The notes beneath the pieces were generated by a model. It ran no database searches. It was not told the origin of the DNA and saw nothing but the letters and a program-made list of their open reading frames with translations. A stretch of DNA of 37,879 nucleotides from NCBI GenBank assembly GCA_002803225.1, contig NXFV01001710.1:1-37879 (forward strand), in the 5' to 3' direction. Position numbers and translations under genes: made by a program. Below, one piece after another: positions 18,974-31,045 of this stretch (position 1 is its first letter; each line of letters begins with the position of its first letter). This DNA is from Gamarada debralockiae (Eukaryota > Ascomycota > Leotiomycetes > Helotiales > Hyphodiscaceae).

Positions 18974-21900
18974 TCATACACCTTCACTCATAACCCAAAA
19001 CTCCATACCAACCTCATCAAGCGCCTTCCCAATCCATTCCAAGACCTCCTGATCCCTAGCCGCAGCCCGCACAGCCTTCGCCAACAACGGATACAATCTA
19101 TGTAAATGCTTCTTGCCCTCGCTATCAATCCCCGGCGTATCAGGTATCGCTTTCGGCTCACAGCGTAACTTCACTAACGCCTTCAAAATGTATAACAACT
19201 CTCTACGTTGTGAGAGAGGTTGCGGCATACGCCCTCGTAGAGGCTGGTCTGCGGTGTAAGCACGCAGTGTCAATCCTGCGCGTAAGATGAGGTATGGGGC
19301 AGCGGCTTGTGCGAGCTTGACCCGTGATGGTGAAGAGTCGTGCAGTGCGACGAGGGAGACGAGCTCGTCGAAGCACACGTATGACATCTTCGACCGCGGT
19401 GAGGGTGCTGGGTCTACGGTACGACCTTTTCGAGATTGATATAGGGTTGCGAGGAGTTCTTGGTTAAGCTGTGGTAACTCTTGTGGCTGGGGCTGGTGGA
19501 TGAGGGACATCTGGAAGAGGGATTCCGTGTATGTTCTTCTCGTCTTGTCGGGAATTACCTGGGAGCCGAGAGCGGGTGTTATGAGCTCGCGGAGAGTGAG
19601 GAAGGAAGTGATGTCGAAGTCTTGGTCATCTTTGATGTTGACTGTCTCTGGTACATCCTGGCAGTCGGCTGTCGTGATTCCGTTGGCGATTGTGACGATT
19701 GACGTCCATATTGATCGCGTGACGCTCTCTTCGAACTCTTTTTTCGTGATGACTGGTAGGATCGCATTTAAGATAGAGAGTGCTGAAGTCGTGGCTTGAC
19801 ACCAGGGCGATGTGCTTTTCGTGATTGTTGAGAATGAATATTTGAGCACAATCGGTTTCGCAAGAGCGGAAATCGAAGCTGATACAGCGCCGCTGGTGTA
19901 GATATGGCTGTTGGATGAGTGGGCGAGAATCAAGTTCTCCGAGAGAGTCATAGATGCCTTGGACAGAGCTACATATGTCGGTCTATGTGTTTCAGTAGGC
20001 GGTCCTTTCGGTTCGAAGGCCAGCGCTGTAAACTCTGCAACTTGACCGATAAGAGCGGCCGGAATGCCTTCTATGTCGGTTCGAATCATCTTGACTGATT
20101 CCAGAACCTGGGCTTGCAATGGGGTGAGATACTCGATATCTGCCGTGTAGCCAGCTGTACTAGCTTGCTGTATTGCTTGACGGAGCAACGTAAGCATCCT
20201 CTGGACTCGATCGCCATCAATACCCGATTCTACCAGCCGATATATCTCTGGAAGAGCTGAAACATATGCAAGCAGATAGTCTTGGTTGTCGAATCGCTTG
20301 TCAGATCTGCCTGATGTGACAGTGGGAAGAGATTCAGACCAAAGATCCCAAGCCAAATCAATTGAGGAGCGGTCGAAGTTCGTCGTACGAGAATCTTTGA
20401 CATTTCCTTTAGATAGAATTTGTCGTAATGACTTGAAGACCGCAGTGTTTATATCAAGGACCTTGAAGTCTAGCAATGCTTTGAAATGATCGAGCAGTGT
20501 CTTCCACGATTTGCCGAACGATGCATGACGTGACAAAACATCAAGGTAGTTGGCTAGGAGGTTCGTGATGCCGCTCAAGACAACCACAGTAGTCTCGCTC
20601 CAACCAATTCGGTCCTTTTCCGACGTTGAAGCCTCTGGTCCATGACTCACATGAAGCTGCGCTTCGATAGAAGAGAGCAACTTGAAAATGACAGATTGCA
20701 AGCACATTGACCATGCTTCTGGACTCAATTGATCTCCATATGCATCGAAGATTCTGAGGAGAGTTTGGATGGCACCTGCAAGCAGATTAGTGAATGGACA
20801 GTGGAGACGAAGGTTTGTGACGTACTATTTCTCAACTCTAGCCTTTCATCAGCGGTGACGGCCGTCAGTCGAAGAAGTAGGAGCATCCATAATGCGGCAT
20901 CAGAAACACCGCGGTCCTCTCCAGAGGCCATCTCTATCAGACTTTGGTCATTGGAGCCTTGAATGAGATCAGGACTGATGGAAAATGAGCTGGTCCTGCC
21001 GGAAATAAAATCGGATAAGACCCAGAAGAATGTAACGGTCTAGCAGAGTTAGCGAGTCCCCTTTCGTACAGATTCAAAGTAATACATACCGTCAGGGAGA
21101 TATTAAGGTCATCGTCTTGCGTACAGAAGTGGTAGAGGGTATCAACAAGTATCAAAAAGCAAGAGTTTGGAAGAGAAGAGAGAAAATCGGAGCATATGAG
21201 TTGCAGTGAGCTGAATGAAGACCGGATCAATCTGGCGGATCGGGTAGTGAACTTCTTCGAAGTCTTGATGCTGCTATCATCCGGTATGTTGGTCTCAACG
21301 AAGACACTTCCAATGATCTCAAAAGGAATTTCCCAGCCACTTATGAAAGTCTCGCCGCATTGCTCTAAAATGCTCTTGAGGCCTTCAAGAATGATTTTGT
21401 GAACATCGATGTCAGTGGCATGAATCGCAACCGACATCTCTCGTTCGTCTGATTGCAGTGGTTTCAAGGCTCGACTGAAAGCTTGGAGAAAACGTAATTG
21501 AACCACAGAACGAGCTTCGTCAGGCAGCGGTAATGTGGCCGAGGCGGACTCCAGCACAAGTCGAACAAGAATCTCTGCTGCCCTCAATCTGACCGAAGAG
21601 ACCGTTGAGGGGGAAGATGCAGCTGTGATCAATTCAGACGTGAGGATCGTCCATCCGCTAACATCAGGATCATAAGTCATGAGCCGATCAACGTTGATGC
21701 TGGCAATATCGCCCAGCTTCGCCAGCGCAAACAAATCCTCTTGGTTCTGCGTGACCGGAGCAGTACTGATACTGGTTATTCTCCGATGAGAGTGCGACGG
21801 TCGCCGTGCATCAGGAGACGGCGGAGCTGAGCCGACAGGGGTTTCTGGCTGTTTAGAAGCAGCCTCATTTCCAAACAGTTTACAGAGCGCAGACACGACC

Positions 21901-24320
21901 TCCAGAAAGATCAGGTTGGGGAAGTCCACGGTGCTTTCAAATAACCTAGAAGCAGCTGTCTCGACGGCTTTGATCTCTGTGCCAAAATTTGCCAAGAGCG
22001 AGGACCCGTCGCTAGTACTCTGATTGTCTGGTTTCTGACTGGCAGTTGGAGTTCGAGTGGATTTGGAATTTGAGAATAGGACCAAGTCGGCTTGCTGAAG
22101 CGCCCCAAGAATGATGACCCATGCGCTATCCAGGGTCGGACCAAGAGCGATTCCTAAATTGAGAAGCGCTCGCAAGCACAGTAAATTGCGAGTATTGAGG
22201 GTTGATGGACTCGCATCAACAGAGCCTTGTCTTCCTCTTTCGGCCATGGAAGTGTGACTGACTAAACTGTCAACGCTCAGTAGCCCCCTTGCATTACTGA
22301 ACATGCTGGAAGTCTCTGTCGTTGGTGTGGTTGGGGGCGGTGCCTGAGTTGTGCTAGCAGTAAGTACATTCGGTGGTACTGCAGCTTTACCTAGCGTGGT
22401 TAAGAAAGCATCTCGCGGAGTTGCAAGGCGTAGAAGTCCAGCGACATGTGTGAATTTTTGGAAGGACCTGACCAGACCATGGTAATATTCCGAGTCCAAC
22501 GCTGCATATAAGAAGGTCGAGCAGGTCGCCAGCACTGCCGGCCAACACTCATCCACGATTCCAGCACAGATCTTCACTTCTTCAAAAAGAGGGTGATCCT
22601 CGAGTAATAGGGGATTGGCCGGAACTGGGTTCTTCTTGAATGACGGGTGTCTCTCAATTGTTGTCGTTCTGGGATCAGGAGTCGAAGGTCCAGAATCAGA
22701 TATCTTCGAGTCAGCAGTCTCGGACTGTCTCGTAGCTTTCCTGCGAGGTCGGTCTGGAACCGTGAGAGGAAGTATGAATTTCGCCAACCCCTCGGAGAAA
22801 CCGCTGATACAAGCCAGTGTGAGGCTGTAAATATAAGAGTCTGGAATCGAAGGAGGATCCGATTTGTCCAGCTGGTCGATACACGGAACTCTCATTGTGC
22901 TCCATTGTGTACTGATACCAGCTGAAGGTTCTCCCGAGCTGACAGAGCTGCTTATAATACCAGGAACGCCGCTGGCTTCTAGCATGGCTTGGTCTGTACC
23001 TCCATTATTGCTCTGATTTACAACAGGTATGGAAGATTGGGCTCCGAGCCCGATGAGCGCAGGCTTCTCAGTGCTGATTCTAACAAACGCAGCCACGAGG
23101 TCCCGTAAGATTGACTTTCGGCCCTCGCTTGCATCATACACTGCGAATATGCGTCGAATAAGAGCCGCCTCCGCGAATATTCCTCGCAAGACCTCCATAC
23201 AAAGCGACCGTTTCCATAAAGCCGTATCTTGATCAAGCATGTGAGTGAGTAGCCCTAATGCCATCTCTCCTTCAGATGAGAGAATGCTTAGATGCTTCCG
23301 AAGTAGAATGTACAGAATTCGTGCTATTCTGACTGTCACTGCAAAGTTCAACTTCTCTGATAGAGAACTGATGATGAATGGCATGACTCTAATGCGGAGG
23401 ATGTTGGCTTGCTCTGGATGTGACAGAAAAATCTCGGCATGGTTTGTCAAGACAGATTCAATCAACTCCAAGCCGAAAGTCTGTGGGATTCCTGTGGATC
23501 TAAGAAACTGCGGCTTTTGAGATTCGGTCAAAAGACATATGTCATTGAAAACTCTGTAGGCATCCAGAGCGGCTGCTCGTAGTTGCATTGTCCCATCTCC
23601 GCTGGGAGCTTCACCCACGGTGGGGAGCTCGAGTGCGATCTCTGTGTCTTTTGTTAGAACGCTGACAGAATCACATCTTTGGAAAACGTACTATCTTCAG
23701 CAACGACTTTGTCAAACACAGACACAACAAGCTGTTGCAACGTTGCAGCTGCCGTATTGTTGACAATGCCATTCTTACTAGCTTGCAAAATGGTGCATAT
23801 GTTCAACGAGGCAGCCAAAAGATCACCTTTGAGGTCTTCCGCATAATTCTGGAGCAGAGATGGCAATGCCTGCAGGATCTTGAGTTGGACATCCAGCCCA
23901 GCTGAAGTAGCTTCTCGGAAGGCCTCGAGAACCTCTCTTAGTCTCGACCTAGGAAGACCACGCGCAACCACCAGTCTTTGCAGGCACACAACCGCAATGC
24001 CCGTGAATTTAACATTCTTAGTTCCGCATGCAATGAGGAAAGGTGTTATGAAGTTTGGTCGCTGTGAAAGGTCTGCGTGAATTAGCAAACCCTTTTATCA
24101 TTTGGAGAGAACTTACCAGCCGCTATCTGAGCTTCAGAAGTTGAACGCAGAGCCTTAAGCTCATCCAACGACTTCTCCGCAGCCTTCTGGAGTCAGCTAA
24201 GGGTTACACTTCAGGAAGAGGGACAAGACCACGTAAGCTCACATTTCTCAGATCTGTATGTTTTCTCTTGCTCTCTTGAATAAGATTTGCAAGTTCCGAG
24301 GCAAGTATCTGCGCCGTCAT
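18974..24320 (-). CDS. mon2: MON2-type endosome/trans-Golgi peripheral membrane protein
   Basis: Six exons: 24320-24243, 24186-24117, 24072-23692, 23641-21090, 21039-20826 and 20775-18974. All junctions keep frame and the product is 1698 residues, the normal size for fungal Mon2. The start MTAQILASELANLIQESKRK and the exon 3 block FITPFLIACGTKNVKFTGIA belong to the N-terminal DCB region shared with Sec7/BIG Arf-GEFs. The HUS-like region follows (LRAAALDAYRVFNDICLLTE). No Sec7 catalytic domain is present, as expected. FFWVLSDFISGRTSS starts the Mon2-specific C-terminal half. Yeast Mon2 works with Dop1 and the flippase Neo1 in endosome-to-Golgi recycling. Introns are 50-70 bases apart from the 55-base exon 5/6 intron with a CAG acceptor. 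The gene is divergent from MMS2, 310 bases away. The assignment is strong from order and length, though no domain search was run. Confidence 0.9.
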
Positions 24321-24630
24321 GTTATCGGATTCGTATCGAAATCTCCATGTCTTGAGTCCCTGTGTAAAAGAGTGTTGCCTTGCAGCTTTGAAGCTGTCAT
24401 TTTGAGACGACGTGACAACTGCCGAAGATTCCCCGGCAGAATGGAAGCGGTCGTCTGGTCATCCCCGCCAAATCACCTCTGGAGTCACGTTCATGCTTTG
24501 AACGCATTCACTCTTGCACGATTGAATGTGTGACTTTATTTACAGTCTCATATTTGACACCTTGCCGCTCTATCAACAACCAAGTCGTCTTGTCACCTCT
24601 TAACTGCACCTCCGACAGTGAGCCGACACG
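24321..24630. other. Divergent promoter between MON2 and MMS2
   Basis: 310 bases separate the two start codons, so both genes must be driven from here. A CACGT-containing stretch lies at about 24484-24489. No TATA box is obvious. Nothing else is seen. Confidence 0.5.
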
Positions 24631-25217
24631 ATGGGATCCAAAGTCCCCAGAAACTTCCGACTTCTGGAGGAGTTAGAGAAGGGCGAGAAAGGTCTTGGAG
24701 CTGGTGAGCGGATTCTCGCATGCTCTTCACGTTGTTCCACTGCTAACCACAGGCGTTTGCAGAGGCATGCTCGTACGGTCTCGCAGAAGGAGATGACATG
24801 TTAATGTCCAACTGGAACGGCACAATCCTTGGTCCTCCCCACGTACGATCAAGAGCCTTCTCCTCAAATGCGTGCAGTAACTGACTTGTCTTTGGCAGAG
24901 CGTCCACGAGAACCGAATCTACTCCCTGAAGATGCACTGTGGTGATCAATACCCCGACAAGCCACCTACCATCCAATTCATCAATGAAGTCAACCTCCCT
25001 TGTGTTAACCCAAGAAATGGCGTGGTCGATCCAGCCAAGCTTCCTTGCCTTGCCAACTGGAGCCGGGATAATACCATGGAGACAGTTTTGATTGAGCTTC
25101 GAAGGTATGCAGAGCTTTTGCTATCATGAACGATTTGTGCTGATTTTGTTCAGATACATGGCGCATCCATCCAACAAGAAACTCCCCCAGCCTCCCGAGG
25201 GCTCTACCTACTCCTAA
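24631..25217 (+). CDS. mms2: Ubiquitin-conjugating enzyme variant Mms2 (UEV)
   Basis: Four exons: 24631-24703, 24763-24842, 24899-25104 and 25154-25217, giving 140 residues. Junction phases all agree and donors are GTGAGC, GTACGA and GTATGC. The product starts MGSKVPRNFRLLEELEKGEK and contains GDDMLMSNWNGTILGPP, YSLKMHCGDQYPDKPP and INEVNLPCVNPRNGVVDP. These are the UBC-fold landmarks of Mms2/Uev1. The HPN tripeptide and the catalytic cysteine of active E2s are absent, which defines a UEV. Mms2 pairs with Ubc13 to build K63-linked chains, notably on PCNA in error-free post-replication repair. The C-terminus NKKLPQPPEGSTYS is complete and the length is normal. The gene is compact, with four introns or exons per 590 bases, as is common for this orthologue in filamentous fungi. 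It is certain at family level. Confidence 0.95.
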
Positions 25218-25565
25218 TCCATCGAAACTATAATTTGACGAGCAGGTCTTGAGCAGATCCTTGGGTCTCTGATCCTGGATTTTGAGATGGTATCTGAAGT
25301 ATAAGGGGATATGAATTACGGGAGATACGAAGAATGGCGTGGCAACGATGGAATGGCTTTCTTTGTGCGTTAATCTGGTGGTTGGGATGCATCAGCGCGG
25401 CGAATGGTTTCACAGCGGCTCTGGTGTCTTTAAATCAAAGATGAGGCAAGAAATTGAATGGATCGATGATTTGTGCAAAGGGCTTGCCACACATTTGTTC
25501 GTGAGATGTGATTGTGAAACTCTTAAAGAACATATCCGTAACAACAGAACGGGGTCCATTAGTCA
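25218..25565. other. Convergent 3' intergenic region
   Basis: 348 bases between the MMS2 stop and the stop of the LYR-motif gene. Only short unsupported frames are present; both 3' UTRs presumably lie here. Confidence 0.5.
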
Positions 25566-26674
25566 CTATTCTTCCCTTGGTAATGAGTCCTGAGCTTCGG
25601 CCTCCTCTCTCGCCCTCCTTCTCTCCTTCCTAGCAACATTTTTCTCATGTTTCCTCACCCCCCTCTCCTGCCTCCACAACTTCCTCTCTTTTTCCACAAC
25701 CTCCGTCATCTTCTCACCCAACTCCTTCGCCTTATTCAAATCCTCCCACAAAAGATACTTCAGCCTCCCCCTCGCCTTCATACTCTCCTCACTCCAACTC
25801 TTATCTCCCCTCCCCCAATCCCTTCCCTCTCCTCTGCTCCACTCCCTCCTCGGGCCCCCTTCCTTCTCCAATTCCCCCAAAACGATCTCCTCCCAAGTCG
25901 CTTCCTCATCGCCATCCTCCACATCCCGCTCATGCCTCTCAATAGTCTTATGCCGCTTGTCTTTCAGCTTTATCTTATCCCGCAACACCCGACCAAGATA
26001 TGCGGACTCCGGCTTTCGAGTACGTAGGAATGGGTACCCGTTTGTTTGCGTTAAGTGAGGAACGTGTCGGCGGCCGGAGAGGTTTTTGAGGGGTAAGGGA
26101 CGGATATCGAGGAGTTTGGGGGCACCGGGATACGGACCAACTCGGGTTGGGGGCTCGCGGGGAGGTGCGGGTTTGCAGATTTGGCGAGAGGCAGAGGAGC
26201 GGGCCTGTTGGAGGTGCAGGAGGGTGTGGATTTTTGCGAGGGCGGGGGCGGAACCGTCGCCTGCTGTGCGAAGGAGTTGCTCTGCCTGTAAAATTGCGTT
26301 CTATCAGCTTAGGCTCTTGGGTTTGAGGGAATGGGTAGAAGCAATGAGGGGAAGACGAACCGCATACCCAACCTTCAATGCATTAACCGCAAGTCTCTGA
26401 CTTGAAATCGGGGCATCTCGTTTGAAGCGCTTGCGGATGAGGTGCTTTATCGGATTGACGGGTCCAGCGGGAGCCAGGTCATCGGGAAGGGGAATTCGAG
26501 AACATTGTTCGAGGAGAGCACGGTAGAGTGCTAGGCCTGTGACGTGGAGTTAGAATTGGATAGTTGACATTGGGAATGAGAGAACATACAGGCTATCCTA
26601 TGAGCGCCAAACTTGCGCGGCAGTAGCTGGCGTGTGCGAGCGTTGAACGCGTATGGATTGAAGTGGCCTGGCAT
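25566..26674 (-). CDS. LYR-motif protein (Cup1-like LYRM family)
   Basis: Three exons: 26674-26590, 26536-26361 and 26285-25566, giving 326 residues. The start codon is fixed by frame: MPGHFNPYAFNARTRQLLPR leads directly into KFGAHRIACLALYRALLEQC, which carries the LYR signature spread over the first junction. A basic helix, NPIKHLIRKRFKRDA, follows, typical of the LYRM fold. A middle proline-rich part precedes GYPFLRTRKPESAYLGRVLR, and the rest is a highly charged coiled coil (KERKLWRQERGVRKHEKNVA). LYRM proteins usually act in mitochondria with the acyl carrier protein as assembly factors; the exact partner of this fungal type is unknown to me. A GTCACGTG element sits about 95 bases upstream of the ATG. 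An overlapping ATG 4 bases earlier lies in the wrong frame and ends after 26 codons. Confidence 0.78.
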
Positions 26675-27332
26675 TCATCTGTTGTTTGGCCACTAAGGTG
26701 TTGGACGATGAAAATTGTTGGATTTTGAGCTTATGTCTAGATATGGAAATTTAGCTCGTGACGTATGGTCACGTGTGTGTCACTCGCTCTTCATCGAATT
26801 AAAAGAAAATGGGTGGCAGTAGTGTTTCTTGAGTTCGCAAGTTCATGGGAATCAAATTGGACTAGATGTGGATACTACTTATATTTTGTCCAGTATATTC
26901 AGGGATGCAATTTGAAGGGGTCCGCAATGGCATTTTGAAATCATTCAAAGGTTCTGAGCCCAAGAACTACCCTTTGAAATTCACATTTTTCGATCACTCA
27001 TTTGAATCAACAAATGCAAGACGGTAATTTATGGGGTTGATGTGTTTCATTATTGTGCTCGTTCCTTCATTCCATCACGATGATTGGTATCTATCTGTTT
27101 CTCCCAAACTCTATGTTTCGATCCCAAATTCCTCCTCGCCTTCCACGATAAGTCCGTTAGTAGACTGCGCCCTTCCTTCGCCTGTCTCTTTTGCCCTGAT
27201 TAATCTTTCTTGAGTTTGCTTCTGATTTCCGTTCTTATCCCCGTCAATTATCAGCATTGAACCGTCTGCCGAATCTGGATCGTTTTCATTCTGGTGTTTT
27301 GAGTGACTCGGATTGGTGTGGTGGTGACCTCC
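26675..27332. other. Promoter of the LYR gene and 3' flank of the next gene
   Basis: 658 bases. GTCACGTG at 26768-26775 is a Cbf1/bHLH-type E-box within 100 bases of the LYR-protein ATG. The rest is AT-rich with only short frames and no recognisable gene. Confidence 0.5.
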
Positions 27333-28028
27333 TCAACGTTGAGGAAACGGTGTTGCTCTTCCTGGCGAATAATTTTCGCTTCTGCCACTCGATGCATTCC
27401 TCCGCTTGAGTTCGATGTAGTTAGTCCAGTTCGCTCTTGTCCATGGAAATCTCGGGTGAGAGATTAAGGGCGAAAGAATTAATTTCTTCGGTGCTTCCTC
27501 CTCTTCGGATGCATTATAGACTGTCTCCGGAAGGTTGGACGTCTTTGTTGGTGGTTGCTTTCTAACCCGTCGTCGGAGTGAGAGCGTGAATTTGTTGGCC
27601 ATGGTCTTCTTGGATTTCTGGTCGACATTTAAATCTCTGACCGGGTTTGAAGTACTGACTTTATTGCCGGGATGAGGCTCGTTGGAGCCGCCACGACCAG
27701 GAGTTTCCGAATCGGGAAGAAAGCCCTGAGAAAGATGTGATGGCGACTCGTTACTGTTGTCGGATTTTAGGGTAGAAAGCCTGTGACCTTCAGCTGACCA
27801 GAATGAAGCCCAAGATGGGCGACGAGGCTTTTCACTTTGGGAAAATGAGCCTCTTGAGCGTCGGGATGGAGATACGGACGAGGCGCATCTGTCCGGTCCA
27901 GAAAGCGAAGAATGACGGTTCGATCGACGTTCTGTTGAGAGCTCCCATGGTGTGACATCATTCTCTTGATGGCTGGTATAGAGCGGCTGCTCGACGGCCA
28001 TCTTCTCGTTCAAGAGCGGCGGCGGCAT
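27333..28028 (-). CDS. Unrecognised serine/arginine-rich protein
   Basis: A 231-residue open frame with a clear ATG (MPPPLLNEKMAVEQPLYTSH). I do not recognise a family. The first two-thirds are low in hydrophobics and rich in serine, arginine and glutamate (SVSPSRRSRGSFSQSEKPRR), which suggests a disordered protein with phosphorylation sites. A basic cluster follows (LSLRRRVRKQPPTK) and then a more ordered C-terminal piece, SHPRFPWTRANWTNYIELKR, with three tryptophans, the likeliest conserved part. There is no signal peptide and no membrane segment. It lies between two minus-strand genes, 341 bases from the stop of the bZIP gene. The length of the frame, its codon use like that of its neighbours and the structured tail support a real gene, but function cannot be inferred. 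Confidence 0.6.
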   Translation of the reverse strand: MPPPLLNEKMAVEQPLYTSHQENDVTPWELSTERRSNRHSSLSGPDRCASSVSPSRRSRGSFSQSEKPRRPSWASFWSAEGHRLSTLKSDNSNESPSHLSQGFLPDSETPGRGGSNEPHPGNKVSTSNPVRDLNVDQKSKKTMANKFTLSLRRRVRKQPPTKTSNLPETVYNASEEEEAPKKLILSPLISHPRFPWTRANWTNYIELKRRNASSGRSENYSPGRATPFPQR

Positions 28029-28369
28029 GACGGTTTCGGAAGTGAAAGTTTGTCGAGACAGCGTAGAAATTGCGATCTGAAGATCTAAGGAGTCGAAGAG
28101 TCAAAATTCTGGCAGTAAAGAGGCTGTTTTGGCCAAAAAAAATTCGATATCGCCCAGAGAAGCGCGGAGATGTAAACGTTTCGTCGATGGGGATAAAAGT
28201 TGCAAGGGAGATATTATTTTATACTTTTAAATATATATCAAGGTATTATGACCCCAACTGCAGTACTAGTTGAGAATTAAATTTCAGGTATTCCATGATC
28301 GAACGTAGTCATTGTGACCAGAAAAGGGGTCTAGTCTGCGGGAGCTTGACCACAACCAGGAGGTTTGGA
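28029..28369. other. Promoter of the unrecognised gene
   Basis: 341 bases containing the AT-rich stretch TTATACTTTTAAATATATAT at 28219-28238, a possible core promoter or 3' UTR element. No gene is seen. Confidence 0.4.
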
Positions 28370-31045
28370 TCAAAATCCAGCCTTTACAGCAGCAAGAATG
28401 GCTGCATTGACGTCAGCGGGCCTGAATCCAGGGGCACGACCCAAACAAACTCCGCGACTAAGGATTTCTATGGATGGTTAGAGATACGTCAAAAAATAGT
28501 TGATTTTCGGTCGGTTACTCACCATCCAACAAGGTCTTCACATTGACTGTGACAGTGCGCTTCTCACCATAGCGAGAATCGCTGATAAGAACCTCAGGGG
28601 TCTTTGATCTTGCTGAGTTTTGATCCGGCATGGTGCTGAAGATGGGATCGATGAAGCTATTGTTTTCCTTGATCGAGTTGTCGTTTTCCCAATTGTCGTA
28701 GTTTAACGGTTGAAGTGAGTAGGGTAAGGTGCTGGACATCTGATTTAAAGTTTTCGAGATTGCCATCGCTCCATCGCTCTTTCCCAACTCAAAATTGTCG
28801 CCATCGAGGAGAATGCTTCCAACAGGACTTCGCGGAGTTCGCGGCGACAATATAGACGTAACTGTATCGCTACTCTTCGGACTAGGCATTTCAGTAAGCG
28901 CCAGTAGATCGAGTTCACCAGTAACGAAGTCAGCTGCAGGGGGGACTGCGAATCTCGGGGTCAGTATTTGCTTAAAAAAGTTGAAAAATTAGAACTAGCG
29001 GGTTCCATGCACTTCTGGATCGCGCAACAGAGATGAAAAATTCAGGATTCGAAGGATTAGAGCTCTATAGGATCGCAGTCGAGAGTAGAACTCGAAATCT
29101 AGTCAGTGATGACTTACTATTAAGGCCCCGACCTCTGAGATAGCCTTCGACATCATTTGCATCAAAAAATTCTCCTTCGAATCCTGGAAGGTTGCACTTC
29201 ATGTCTTCGTCCAAAATCTCCTGTGCTTGAGAGACTGGGGATGAAAAGGGGCCCATTGAATATCCCGTCCGGAACTTGGGCATCAATTCGCCATTAATGT
29301 CACTGTCATGCATCGGGTAGTATGTTCCAGCACCTCCCACATGCACGAAAGGCGCCTGCCATTCTTGAAGGGTATCCTTTGTCGACCTTGTAAGGAGCCG
29401 TTTCAACCTTGCTTCGATGGCCTCTTTACTCTCATACAAGAGGCAGAAACCGAAGGCTCGTTGAAAACGTTCGTTTGATGGATCCGTGGAGGTGATAAGT
29501 CTGAACGCTCTCTCTATCGCACCTCTGTGGATACGGCGAGCGAACGAGAATTCATGATAGGCGTGGGTAGTGGGAAGTGACAGCTGGGCTTGGGGGAAGA
29601 AGTTGTGTGAGTAGTCTTCTATCTGTGGAACTTCAACGCGATATTGCTGCAAGTCCATCAAATCGAATGGAAAGCTGGCATTATCTTCCGTGGGCCGAGT
29701 GATAATTTGAAGATCTTCACGGGTCCTGTAATGCTGATCCGGCTGATATCCCATATCGACTTCCTCAACAGGGCTGTCATCCTTCGACAGTGTATATCCG
29801 CCCCAAGCATTTGCAGGCTCCGAAACTGGCGGAGTAGCTTCTTGGCGTTTCTTTGGAGATGCTCGACGGCCTTTGGTCTTACCGCCGCCACTTTCGCCTT
29901 CATCGTCATGCTTTTCCCCGTCCTCATCATGATTGTCCTCATGATCCTCAGCTGCTTTTGCAAGTGCGAGGAACCTTTCAGTCGTTGATTGAAGTTGTCG
30001 GCCGAACTCTGGCTCGCGGTCCAAGAGGCCTTTACCAACGGCGAAGTCGTAGAGGTTGATGAAAATATTGCTCATCTCCTCATTCGCCCCTTTCAAATCT
30101 TGAACGCGTTTCTCTAAAGAGGATATCGTGGTCTCTTTACGATGACGATAGGCTCTTTGGGCCATTCGAATTTGAGTTCTTCGACGCTGTGTATTGTTAG
30201 GATATATTTGAGGGATGTGATAAGCATGTGTTTTAGCTGTCATTAATGGGCACCATCGACACTTCCAAATTCCCGTCCAGCACTTGATTTAGGTGCTACA
30301 CCACAAGGGACAAAAAAAAAAAAAGTAAGTAAAAAGGGAATTAACAAAAGCAGACAAGACTTACATCAGCAGCAGTCTCATCCTTAGTATCAACTCTTGG
30401 CCTTCCCCTCGCCTTCTTTCTGGCCTCCTCCTCATCATCACCACTCTGAGTCTCAATCCTAGGCTTCTTTCTCCTTCTGGATCTAGCATCAAGTTCCTCA
30501 CTATCCGTCCTCAACTCGGGGTCCAGCGTGATCTTCGGCCCACTCGTGATACCAAACGGCATCGTGGGCTCACTATGCTTCAATCTCATCTCACTAGCCT
30601 CACGAGCTCTCAAAGCACCCCTCCCATCATCATAAGACTCCGCGTTCAGTATCCCCAAAGTATTCGCGTAATTCTGCGATATTTGAGAACCAATTCCGCG
30701 AAACCTCTGGCTCATGTAGGGCATTTGTCTTCCAGCAGCAGACGGGTTGAATGCAAGTGTCTCCATATTGCGCGCGGACAACACAGCTGGATTGTAATCA
30801 CCCAACATATCGGGGGACCCTGATTGAGATACGTTTGGGGTGCGTTGATTGATGTTCAGGTCGTCGTTTTGATGATTAGTGATCGCTGATGAGATTCCTC
30901 GGGACGTAAACTTCTTGGAAGATGCGGGTTCTGGGTCGTAGCCTGAATTGGAAGAGTCGCCTGTTTGGTGGGTGTGCATAGCGGCTTGTGTGAGAATAGT
31001 CAATGCATAGTCGTCCTGGGGAAAATTGTAGGAGGGATCCATCAT
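28370..31045 (-). CDS. Yap/AP-1-like bZIP transcription factor, 756 residues
   Basis: Four exons: 31045-30365, 30186-29118, 28945-28523 and 28467-28370, all in frame. The start is ATGATGGATCC; the frame is open further up but has no earlier ATG. Residues 1-227 are disordered and end in an AT-hook-like KKARGRPRV. The intron falls inside the DNA-binding region: exon 2 begins RRRTQIRMAQRAYRHRKETT, where A-Q-R-x-Y-R-x-R-K is the fungal Yap-type basic signature, and continues SSLEKRVQDLKGANEEMSNI as the zipper. A glutamate/aspartate-rich linker precedes a conserved block (EFSFARRIHRGAIERAFRLI ... GGAGTYYP) found in a family of large filamentous-fungal bZIPs. The C-terminus is RGVCLGRAPGFRPADVNAAI. 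The family is involved in stress or development in other fungi, but I cannot name an orthologue with confidence. Intron 1 (178 bases) holds a run of 13 T. Confidence 0.87.

Noticed and set aside
30313..30325. Run of 13 A in intron 1 of the large bZIP gene
   Set aside because: Ordinary intronic homopolymer (a T tract on the coding strand); no evidence of function.
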